From an uncultured Pseudomonas sp. (GTDB lineage Bacteria; Pseudomonadota; Gammaproteobacteria; Pseudomonadales; Pseudomonadaceae): a DNA stretch of 8,686 bases. This document shows positions 1 to 6,074 of this stretch, piece by piece (the stretch's first letter is position 1; the number at the start of each line of letters is the position of its first letter). Location of the stretch: contig CALUCI010000226.1 in NCBI GenBank assembly GCA_943914515.1, positions 1 to 8,686 of the forward strand. Reading direction: 5' to 3'. The translations under genes were made by a program, and so were the position numbers. Under the pieces are notes generated by a model. The model saw nothing but the letters and a program-made list of their open reading frames with translations. It was not told where the DNA came from and made no database searches.

Positions 1-17
1 GTGCCGTTCCTGCTGGC

Positions 18-44
18 CTCATCGCCGGCAAGACCAGCTCCCAC
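18..44 (-). repeat. REP element, GTGGGAGCTGG class
   Basis: Read on the minus strand, the element begins GTGGGAGCTGG, continues through TCTTGCC and ends in GGCGATGAG. This is the head and imperfect-palindrome layout of REP sequences common in the Pseudomonas fluorescens group. It belongs to a different subclass from the GTAGGAGCGGG elements at 166-263 and 1886-1954. No inverted partner is visible in the window, so it is a singlet here, though a partner could lie left of base 1. Confidence 0.65.
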
Positions 45-165
45 GAGGTAGTCACTGCGATGGCCAGCCAATCAGAAAAAGTTGGGCACCGTACAGGCGG
101 AAGGGGCCGCCAGCCGCACCACATCGAATGGATCAGCCCACCATAGCGACCACTCCCACGGCCCC

Positions 166-263
166 GTAGGAGCGGGTTTACCCGCGAGGCGTCAGTGCTG
201 ACGACCGGGTTGCTGCGAAGTACGCCTCGCGGCTGAAGCGGAGCGCCGCCCGGCCGCTCCTAC
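166..263. repeat. REP pair (REPIN-like), second arm interrupted
   Basis: A forward REP at 166-191 starts GTAGGAGCGGG and carries the palindrome GCGGGT-TT-ACCCGC (172-185). An inverted REP at 223-263 ends in GCTCCTAC. The arms share the inverted 9-mers CGCGAGGCG (183-191) and CGCCTCGCG (223-231). The usual second arm would read CTCGCGGCTGAAG followed directly by CCGCTCCTAC. Here about 15 GC-rich bases (roughly 239-253) separate the two parts. The spacer contains a small palindrome, GTCAG-TG-CTGAC (191-202). REP pairs of this kind are mobilised in trans by RAYT transposases in Pseudomonas; no such transposase gene is present in the window. Confidence 0.75.
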
Positions 264-293
264 CGAGGTGGGGATTGAGGTCGGCCCAGACGT

Positions 294-322
294 AAAAAAG
301 CCCCGCCGGATCACGGCGGGGC
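294..322 (-). terminator. Rho-independent terminator of the DUF1329 gene / operon
   Basis: On the minus strand, a perfect 9-bp stem (GCCCCGCCG / CGGCGGGGC) encloses a 5-base loop and is followed directly by six Ts. It lies 31 bases past the TGA of the DUF1329 gene, in the correct orientation to end right-to-left transcription. Reading left to right, the bases after the stem are AAAGAAAGG rather than a T run, so it should act in one direction only. Confidence 0.93.
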
Positions 323-353
323 AAAGAAAGGAACAATCAGTACGCGCCCTGCT

Positions 354-1736
354 TCACCGACCAATCGCCCTCGCCGCATCGGCGGTGTACATGTCCGGGG
401 TGTATTTGCCTTCGTTGAGAATCGGCCCCTTCTTCGCTTCGTTGGTCATGCCATAGCCGGTGTACTGCCCGGAGTTGAGGTCCATGAAGAACTGCGAACC
501 GGCCTGCCAGCCGCTCATGTCCGGGTGGTAGTAGTAGTTGATCATGGCGTGCTTCCACAATTGCCCGCGGGCATCGAAGTTGTCGGCCATCACCGCGTTC
601 CAGGTGTCCTCGTCGATGAACAGCACGCGCTTGCCGTAAACATGGCGGAAGCCTTCTTTCAGGTCAGCCTCGACCACCCACACACGGCGCAGCTCATAAC
701 GCATGAAATCCGGGTTGGGGTGGTTGGGGGTCAGCATGTCGGCGTACTTGATATCGGCCGAGTTCGGCTTGAAGGCGTTGGCCGGCACGTAGATCTCGCG
801 CTTGCCCAGCAGTTTCCAGGTGTAGCGCTCCGGCGCACCGTTGAACAGGCGGTCTTCATCGACGGTCATGGTGCCGTTGGTGCCGATCATTGGTTGGTCA
901 TAGCCATAACCCGGCATTTGCCGCACACGCCGGGTCGATGGACTGTAGGACCAGGCCTGACGCGATGAGGTGACGAAGTTGTAGGGTTCGTGGGCGATGC
1001 TGATCACGCCGTTGTCACGGGCCGGCTTGAGCGTGGTGTTGTAGCTCATGGCCTGGATGCCGGTGTCGGTGGTGGGTTCCACCGTCGGCGAGTTGGCCTG
1101 CGACAGGTTGCGTGCATGGGCGCGGCCCCAGCCGATACTGCCGTTGGGCAGGACCGAGGCAAGATCGGAGATTTTCTCTTCGGTGTACGCCCGGGCAGGC
1201 AACTGGTGGTTCCACAGCACTTCCATGCCGTTCTTCGGAATCGGGAACGGCACCTGGCCAAGCCCCTCGATGCCCAGACCATCGTTCACCAGCTTGGCGT
1301 TGAGCGCGTTGGACATCGCCCGCTTGCACACGTAGTCCGGGTAGCGGAAATCGCGGTGGCCGGGGTAGATGTTCATCTTGTAGGTGGTCGGGTATTTCTT
1401 CAGCAGCGCCTTCTGGCCCTCGCTCAGGTGCGACTCGTACTGGCTCATGTTGGCGGCGGTGATGACCAGGATGGGTTTTTCTGCCGCGTAGGGATCGACC
1501 GGTTGATCACCGGAGAACTTCACATGGTTCCAGCCGGGAACCTCGCCCAGATACTTGCCGGTGTAGGGCGGGATGGTGCCCTCGGCGTTGCCGGCTTTCT
1601 CTGCGCCGACACAGGTCAGGTCCTTGCCCAGACGGGCGGCTTCCTCGGGCGATACCGCGGCGCATGCGCCTGCGATCGCCACACAGTTGGCAGTGAGAGC
1701 GACCGCGAGCATGACACCTGTTCTTGTTGTTTTCAT
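354..1736 (-). CDS. DUF1329 family exported protein
   Basis: This 460-residue protein belongs to the DUF1329 family, often annotated as outer-membrane lipoprotein-sorting protein (LolA/LolB-like fold). Its molecular role is unproven. The N-terminus is a Sec signal peptide: basic MKTTR, a hydrophobic stretch at about 7-23, and a likely signal peptidase I site after Ala24-Cys25-Ala26. A lipobox ending at Cys25 is weak (Ala at -3), so a lipoprotein is less likely. The mature start VSPEEAARLGKDLT, followed by GAEKAGN and GTIP, is typical of the family. The mature chain has only two cysteines, Cys42 and Cys137, which could form a disulfide in the periplasm. The ATG is supported by AGGAGG six bases upstream. 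The gene sits 214 bases after the ligase and ends at a strong terminator. DUF1329 genes often accompany DUF1302 outer-membrane proteins near catabolic genes for hydrophobic compounds; no DUF1302 gene is seen here. Confidence 0.9.
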   Translation of the reverse strand: MKTTRTGVMLAVALTANCVAIAGACAAVSPEEAARLGKDLTCVGAEKAGNAEGTIPPYTGKYLGEVPGWNHVKFSGDQPVDPYAAEKPILVITAANMSQYESHLSEGQKALLKKYPTTYKMNIYPGHRDFRYPDYVCKRAMSNALNAKLVNDGLGIEGLGQVPFPIPKNGMEVLWNHQLPARAYTEEKISDLASVLPNGSIGWGRAHARNLSQANSPTVEPTTDTGIQAMSYNTTLKPARDNGVISIAHEPYNFVTSSRQAWSYSPSTRRVRQMPGYGYDQPMIGTNGTMTVDEDRLFNGAPERYTWKLLGKREIYVPANAFKPNSADIKYADMLTPNHPNPDFMRYELRRVWVVEADLKEGFRHVYGKRVLFIDEDTWNAVMADNFDARGQLWKHAMINYYYHPDMSGWQAGSQFFMDLNSGQYTGYGMTNEAKKGPILNEGKYTPDMYTADAARAIGR

Positions 1737-1786
1737 GTATTGCCTCCTTCGCTGTTAAAGGCTTTCGGGTGTGGTCCCATTGTTGG

Positions 1787-1817
1787 CTTTCCGGGGTGGG
1801 AAACATCGTCCGGAAAG
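1787..1817. promoter_or_regulatory. Candidate operator: 8-bp inverted repeat upstream of the DUF1329 gene
   Basis: CTTTCCGG (1787-1794) and CCGGAAAG (1810-1817) form a perfect inverted repeat with a 15-base spacer, so the arm centres are 23 bp apart, about two helical turns. It lies 51-81 bases upstream of the DUF1329 start codon, where a regulator site would be expected. I could not find a convincing sigma-70 or sigma-54 promoter next to it, and the binding protein is unknown. It could also be chance. Confidence 0.35.
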
Positions 1818-1841
1818 ACTAAGAATCGGGGTTTACGCTGC

Positions 1842-1883
1842 GCCATCTGATGCCACGCCCCCGTAGGCGCGGCATCAGATGGC
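1842..1883. repeat. Long perfect inverted repeat (strong hairpin) between ligase and DUF1329 genes
   Basis: The 13-base arms GCCATCTGATGCC (1842-1854) and GGCATCAGATGGC (1871-1883) are exact reverse complements. After one A/C mismatch the stem continues for four more pairs (CGCC/GGCG) and closes on a six-base loop (1860-1865). No T run follows on either strand, so it is not a standard intrinsic terminator. It abuts the REP pair at 1886-1954, and its loop side carries CCGTAGG, which resembles a REP head. It may block 3' exonucleases on the ligase mRNA or be a remnant of a REP-related insertion. Confidence 0.75.
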
Positions 1884-1885
1884 CC

Positions 1886-1954
1886 GTAGGAGCGGGTTCA
1901 CCCGCGATAGCGGCAGCGATATCACCGACGTATCGCGGGCAAGCCCGCTCCTAC
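1886..1954. repeat. REP pair (REPIN), overlapping the ligase stop codon
   Basis: Two 23-base REPs face each other. The forward copy at 1886-1908 runs from GTAGGAGCGGG to CCCGCGAT; the inverted copy at 1932-1954 runs from ATCGCGGG to CCCGCTCCTAC. A 23-base spacer separates them. Each copy has an internal GCGGG/CCCGC palindrome. The outer edge of the second copy (GTAG on the minus strand) contains the TAG stop codon of the ligase gene. Such elements can fold in mRNA and protect the upstream message, and may lower read-through into the DUF1329 gene. Confidence 0.88.
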
Positions 1955-3630
1955 AAAGTCAGGCGTTGTTTCAGTTGCGCTTTGAGTACTTTCCCGGTCG
2001 CATTCCTGGGCAGCGGTTCGCTCACCCGATAGACATGCGCCGGCACCTTGTAGCCGGCCAGGCGCTCGGCGATGAACACCTGCACAGCCTGCTCCGTGGG
2101 CAACTGGTCGCCCTGGATCACCAGCGCCACCGCCTCCCCCAACAACGGGTCGGGCACGGCGAACACCGCCGCTTCGTCGACGCCCGGCATGTCGCTGATG
2201 CAGGCTTCGATTTCCGCCGCCGAGATCTTCTCGCCACCCCGGTTAATCAGTTCCTTGACCCGTCCGTTGATGCAGAGAAAGCCCTCGTCATCGAGGTAGC
2301 CAAGGTCACCTGTGTTGAGCCAGCCGTCCTGCAGCGTTTCGACGCTGGCCTGTGGCTGGTTCCAGTAGCCGCTCATCAAGGTCGGCGAGCGCAGCCAGAT
2401 CAGCCCGCTCTCGCCGTCCGCCACCGGTTGGCGCGGGTCGTCACCGATGCGCAAGTCGACGATGGGCAGCGGCCAGCCGCAACTCGCCGGCTTGTGCACG
2501 AACGGGTCGCCGCCGATCGCCGCACCGATGCCGTTGCTCTCGGTCAGGCCGTAGCCGCTGCCACCAATCACGTCCGGCTTGCGCTCGACCATCCAGCCCA
2601 GCAGCCCGGCCGAGGATGCCCCACCGCCCAGGCCCAGACCGAACAGGCTGGCGGTATCGACACCGCCGAAGCGTGGCGAGGCCAGCAACTGCTGCATCAT
2701 CACCGGCGCGCCGTTGAACTGGGTGCAGCGCTCATCGCGGATCAGGTCCAGCGCCTGCTCCACGTCCCACTTGTACATCAGCACCAGCCGCCGGCCGCCC
2801 CGCAGCGCCGAGAGAAACTGCGCATGCAGGCCGCTGACGTGAAACAGTGGCACGGCCATCAACGAGGTTGGGGCAAAGCCGCTGGCGATCACCTTGCCGA
2901 TGCGCTGCGGTGAACTGAGTGCGCAGAACGCACTCTGGAACTCCAGCGCCGTCAGCGCCTGACACACCGCACGGTGGCTCGACAGCACGCCCTTGGCCCG
3001 GCTGGTGGTGCCGGAGGTGTAGAGAATCATGGCCGGCGAATCCGGCCCGACTTGCACCTGCGGCGCGCTCAGCGGCTCGGCGGCCAGCAGGTCTTCGTAA
3101 CGGCAGCAGTAGTCCGGCAGCCCCGCCGCCGAACCCAGGCCCACCGCAATGGTGGTCCGTTGCCACGCGGCGAGGTCGTCGCGCAGCAGGTTCAGGCGCG
3201 CCTCGTCACACAGCAACAGGCCGGCGCCGCTGTCTTCCAGGCCGTGCAGCAACTCATCGCGCAGGCCCCAACTGTTCAACGGCACGCACACCGCGCCGCA
3301 ACGCTGGATCGCGGCGAACGCGATCAGCCACGCAGGCTGGTTGCGCATGGCAATGGCCACGCGCTCGCCGGGTTGCAGGCCGAAGCGCGCGATCATCTGC
3401 CCGGCCAGGCGGTCCACCAGGTCGAAATAGCGGGCGAAACTCAGGCGCTGGTCTTGCCACACCAGAAATTCGCGCTCGCCGTGCACGCGCCCGGCGTCGA
3501 TGACCGCCTGCAGGGTCGCGGGGGCATGGCGGAATTGCCGGGGGCCGCCATCGGCCGGAGTGATCACCTCGAACGGCGCGCCCTCGCCGATCAACTGCGT
3601 CCAGGCGCTGCGCCACTGTTCAATGCTCAT
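1951..3630 (-). CDS. Acyl-CoA ligase (AMP-forming)
   Basis: This 559-residue cytosolic enzyme of the ANL superfamily converts a carboxylic acid, ATP and CoA to acyl-CoA, AMP and pyrophosphate. All core motifs are present: the P-loop YTSGTTSRAKG (204-214), with Ala where Pro is usual before Lys213; YGLTE (360-364), which binds the adenylate; TGD (440-442); the hinge GRVKELI (456-462) followed by GGEKIS; and the adenylation lysine Lys547 in NATGK. Length is normal. The start is supported by AGGAGA eight bases upstream of ATG, 18 bases after the preceding dehydrogenase gene stops. Its neighbours suggest it activates a bulky or branched acid for the dehydrogenation, hydration and retro-aldol steps encoded in the same operon, much as steroid-CoA ligases do. 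The motifs do not identify the substrate. The C-terminus (KQRLTL) ends at a TAG lying inside a REP element. Confidence 0.92.
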   Translation of the reverse strand: MSIEQWRSAWTQLIGEGAPFEVITPADGGPRQFRHAPATLQAVIDAGRVHGEREFLVWQDQRLSFARYFDLVDRLAGQMIARFGLQPGERVAIAMRNQPAWLIAFAAIQRCGAVCVPLNSWGLRDELLHGLEDSGAGLLLCDEARLNLLRDDLAAWQRTTIAVGLGSAAGLPDYCCRYEDLLAAEPLSAPQVQVGPDSPAMILYTSGTTSRAKGVLSSHRAVCQALTALEFQSAFCALSSPQRIGKVIASGFAPTSLMAVPLFHVSGLHAQFLSALRGGRRLVLMYKWDVEQALDLIRDERCTQFNGAPVMMQQLLASPRFGGVDTASLFGLGLGGGASSAGLLGWMVERKPDVIGGSGYGLTESNGIGAAIGGDPFVHKPASCGWPLPIVDLRIGDDPRQPVADGESGLIWLRSPTLMSGYWNQPQASVETLQDGWLNTGDLGYLDDEGFLCINGRVKELINRGGEKISAAEIEACISDMPGVDEAAVFAVPDPLLGEAVALVIQGDQLPTEQAVQVFIAERLAGYKVPAHVYRVSEPLPRNATGKVLKAQLKQRLTL

Positions 3631-3648
3631 GGGTCGTTCTCCTGAACG

Positions 3649-4803
3649 TCAGGCGCAGGCCGGATCGAGCGCGGTGTAGCGCTCGCAGTGAAAGTCGCGG
3701 TCGCCAAGACAGGCCTGGGCCACCCGCACCCGCTTGAGGTACAGGCCGACGTCCAGTTCGTCGGTGACGCCGATCCCGCCGTGCATCTGCACCGCTTCGT
3801 TGGCGACCTTGATCGCGGTGTCGCCGGCCTTCCATTTCGCCAGGCTGACCAGCCGGCCCCGTTGCGCGGCATCCAGGCTGTCGTCGTCCAGCGCCGAGAG
3901 CGCGGCCATCACCGCGCTGCGGGCCAGGGCCAGATCGACATGCAACCAGGCCGCCCGATGTTGCAGGGCCTGGAACGCGCCAATCGGGGTGTCGAACTGC
4001 ACACGGGTCTTGAGGTAGTCGAGGGTGGTCCGGAACAGGTGCTCGGCAATCCCCAGCAGTTCCGCCGCCAGGCACGTGCGACCACGGTCGAGCACCGCGT
4101 CGAGCACGGCACGGCCCTGCCCGGCCTCACCTAGCAAGGCATCCCGGCCGACCCGCACCTGGTGCAGTTGCAGGCGCGCGCTGTTGCGCGAGTCGATCAA
4201 AGGCAAGGCAGTGCAGCTCAGGCCGGGGGTATCGGCGGGCAGCAGAAACAGGCTGATGCCCTGCTCATCCGTGGCATGACCCGAAGTGCGTGCGGCGACG
4301 ATGAAGGCATCGGCACCGTTGCCATCCACCACCCAGTACTTGTCACCATCGAGGCGATAGCCGTCGCCGTCGGCCACCGCGTTCAGGTTGATGCTGTGCG
4401 GGTTGTGCCGGGCGCGCTCGTCCACGGCCAGCGCCACGCGCAGACCACCGGCAATCAGCCCCGGCAGCCAGCGTTGCTGTTGCCCGGCATTGCCCGCCAG
4501 GTGCAACAGCGAGCCGCCGAGGACGACGCTGGAGAGCAGCGGCGTGGCCGAGAGGTTTTCGCCGATGGCTTCGAACACCGGGCCAAGGCCCATGCAGCCG
4601 AACTCCAGGCCGCCGAGGCTTTCCGGAAACGGAATCGCACTCCAGCCGAGGTTCACCGCGTCCTGCCACAATTGCCCGTCGAAGCCCTGGGCAGAACCCT
4701 GGTCACGGAGTTTGCGCTGGGCACCCACCGGGGCACAGGCGGCCAGAAAATCGCGGGCGCTGTCGGCCAGCAGGCGCTGCTCGTCGCTGTAACGCAGGGT
4801 CAT
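3649..4803 (-). CDS. Acyl-CoA dehydrogenase, degenerate beta-type subunit
   Basis: This is a 384-residue acyl-CoA dehydrogenase-fold protein. It keeps the C-terminal domain features TRVQFDTPIGAFQALQH (266-282) and AVQMHGGIG (337-345), which contribute to FAD binding. Both positions that can hold the catalytic glutamate appear to be lost. The helix-G site (xER in isovaleryl-CoA dehydrogenase) reads RGR, with Gly241. The medium-chain-type site (YEGT) reads LGDR, with Gly366. The central-domain substrate/FAD motif is also weak (ALAVDER, 124-130, instead of a TEP/SEP..GSD block). Such chains are known as the non-catalytic partner in alpha2beta2 steroid acyl-CoA dehydrogenases. Its ATG overlaps the TGA of the 401-residue dehydrogenase gene (ATGA), and AAAGGAG precedes it by seven bases, so the two chains are probably coupled and form one complex. 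The assignment of catalytic loss rests on alignment by eye. Confidence 0.88.
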   Translation of the reverse strand: MTLRYSDEQRLLADSARDFLAACAPVGAQRKLRDQGSAQGFDGQLWQDAVNLGWSAIPFPESLGGLEFGCMGLGPVFEAIGENLSATPLLSSVVLGGSLLHLAGNAGQQQRWLPGLIAGGLRVALAVDERARHNPHSINLNAVADGDGYRLDGDKYWVVDGNGADAFIVAARTSGHATDEQGISLFLLPADTPGLSCTALPLIDSRNSARLQLHQVRVGRDALLGEAGQGRAVLDAVLDRGRTCLAAELLGIAEHLFRTTLDYLKTRVQFDTPIGAFQALQHRAAWLHVDLALARSAVMAALSALDDDSLDAAQRGRLVSLAKWKAGDTAIKVANEAVQMHGGIGVTDELDVGLYLKRVRVAQACLGDRDFHCERYTALDPACA

Positions 4804-6005
4804 GCCGTCACTCCTTTTTTCGCGTCAGGCAGGCCAAGCACGCGCTTGGCGATGACATTGAGCTGAACTTCCGAGGCGCCACCGGAGATGGTCAGCGCAT
4901 AGCTGTTGAGCCAGCCGCGGGTCACCGCCAGTTCGCGTTCGGCGAAGGCGTCGCTGTCCCAGCCGAAGGCGTGGCCGCCGAGGATGTCCAGCAGCACCTC
5001 GAACTTGTCGCGCTCCTGCTCGGTGTGGACCAGTTTCATGATCGCCATCAGGCCACTGACATCGTCACCGGCCCGGGCGAGTTCGCCCATGCGCTGCACG
5101 GTGAGGTTGTAGGCGTGCTCGTTCATCGCGCAGGCGCTGGCCCGTGCCTGCAGCGCCAGTTCGGCCTGGCCTTGCGGCTGCGGCAGGTACTGGCGCACCA
5201 GCGCCGGCAGGTCGAAGTGCGACGGCAGGCTGATCTCGCCGAATTTCGACATCGCCTTGCGTTCGTGCTGCAGCAGGTACTTGCCCAGGTTCCAGCCGCC
5301 GTCCAGCGGGCCGATCAACTGGCTCTTGGGCACTTTCACCGCGTCGAAGAACACCTGGCAGAACGCCGACTTGCCGCTGATCAGGTCGATCGGCACCGGG
5401 TTGACGCCGGGGCTGCGCATGTCCAGCACGATCAGGCTGATGCCTTCGTGCTTGGGCTTGCTGGTATTGGTGCGCACCAGCGCATACATCCAGTCGGACT
5501 TGTCGCCGTAGGACGTCCAGATCTTGCTGCCATCGACCACGAAGTGATCGCCGGCGTCACGCGCGGCCATTTTCAGGCTGGCCAGATCGGAGCCGGCGTT
5601 GGGTTCGGAAAAGCCCTGGCACCAGCGGGTTTCGCCACGGGCCATGGGTGGCAGCAGGCTGAGTTTCTGTTCTTCGCTGGCGTAGGCCAGCAACACCGGG
5701 CCGAGCATCCAGATGCCCAGATTGATCTGCGGCGGGCGGCACTTGAGCCGGCGCAGCTCGCTTTCCAGCACGGCCACCTGCTCGGCATCCAGGCCAGCGC
5801 CGCCATATTCCTCGGGCCACTCGGGGCAGAACCAGCGCTTGTCGCGCATCCGCTCGAACCACAGGCGTGCGTCTTCGCTGGGGAATTCCGGCTGACTGGC
5901 GCCCCACACCACGTCGCCTTCCCCCATCGGGGTGCGCATCGACAGCGGGCAGTTGGCCTCCAGCCAGGCACGGGTGTCGTGCCTGAATTGCTCAATCGTG
6001 CTCAT
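4800..6005 (-). CDS. Acyl-CoA dehydrogenase, alpha-type (401 residues)
   Basis: This FAD-dependent enzyme introduces an alpha,beta double bond into an acyl-CoA. The central domain has the expected block QGFSEPNAGSDLASL (130-144) and GSKIWTSYGDKSDW (159-172). The C-terminal domain has LGGHAFG (342-348) and ISGGASEVQLNVIAKRVLGLP (373-393). The medium-chain-type glutamate site is Gly (in ISGG), but Glu248 in LLQHER lies at the helix-G site used by the catalytic subunit of steroid dehydrogenases of the ChsE4 kind, so this chain should be the active one. The N-terminal region carries WCPEWPEEYGG-like family residues (58-69). The start is supported by GAGG eight bases upstream. The gene overlaps the beta-type dehydrogenase gene downstream by four bases and follows a 69-base gap containing a GC-rich hairpin. 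The likely form is an alpha2beta2 heterotetramer with the downstream product. Confidence 0.92.
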   Translation of the reverse strand: MSTIEQFRHDTRAWLEANCPLSMRTPMGEGDVVWGASQPEFPSEDARLWFERMRDKRWFCPEWPEEYGGAGLDAEQVAVLESELRRLKCRPPQINLGIWMLGPVLLAYASEEQKLSLLPPMARGETRWCQGFSEPNAGSDLASLKMAARDAGDHFVVDGSKIWTSYGDKSDWMYALVRTNTSKPKHEGISLIVLDMRSPGVNPVPIDLISGKSAFCQVFFDAVKVPKSQLIGPLDGGWNLGKYLLQHERKAMSKFGEISLPSHFDLPALVRQYLPQPQGQAELALQARASACAMNEHAYNLTVQRMGELARAGDDVSGLMAIMKLVHTEQERDKFEVLLDILGGHAFGWDSDAFAERELAVTRGWLNSYALTISGGASEVQLNVIAKRVLGLPDAKKGVTA

Positions 6006-6020
6006 GCTTTGACCCTCACC

Positions 6021-6036
6021 CCGGGCCTTGGCCCGG
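6021..6036 (-). repeat. GC-rich hairpin just upstream of the second dehydrogenase gene
   Basis: In the transcript, the arms CCGGGC and GCCCGG form a six-pair all-GC stem with a CAAG tetraloop (seven inverted pairs in the DNA). It lies in the only sizeable gap of the operon (6006-6074), and its 3' arm ends four bases before the GAGG Shine-Dalgarno of the 401-residue dehydrogenase gene. No T run follows, so it is not an intrinsic terminator. It could tune translation or mark an RNA processing or stability point between the two dehydrogenase genes. Confidence 0.6.
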
Positions 6037-6074
6037 AGCTGGTTATTGTTGTCTGGTCGTTGTGGTGGAGTGGT

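Larger units (their letters stand above)
1..293. other. Non-coding region downstream of the operon terminator
   Basis: No credible gene is visible in these 293 bases on either strand. The stretch holds one REP element near the left edge (18-44) and a REP pair (166-263), which are listed separately. Bases 45-165 show no repeat, promoter or coding pattern that I recognise. Being full of REPs and just past a strong terminator, it is probably a spacer between this operon and the next transcription unit to the left. Confidence 0.6.

Noticed and set aside
166..263. Palindromic repeats considered as a CRISPR array or attachment site
   Set aside because: They are two inverted copies with REP consensus heads, with no regular direct repeats and spacers and no integrase gene nearby.
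354..1736. DUF1329 protein considered as a lipoprotein
   Set aside because: The residues before Cys25 (Ala-Gly-Ala) lack the Leu/Val/Ile usual at -3, and Ala24-Cys25-Ala26 gives a better signal peptidase I site.
990..1850. Plus-strand open frame of 286 codons opposite the DUF1329 gene
   Set aside because: It is a shadow of a well-supported exported protein gene and ends in the hairpin region.
1842..1883. Hairpin considered as a rho-independent terminator of the ligase operon
   Set aside because: The stem is strong, but no T run follows on either strand.
1879..2913. Plus-strand open frame of 344 codons running from the REP pair into the ligase
   Set aside because: It begins inside repeat DNA and runs antisense to the ligase motifs, with no family resemblance.
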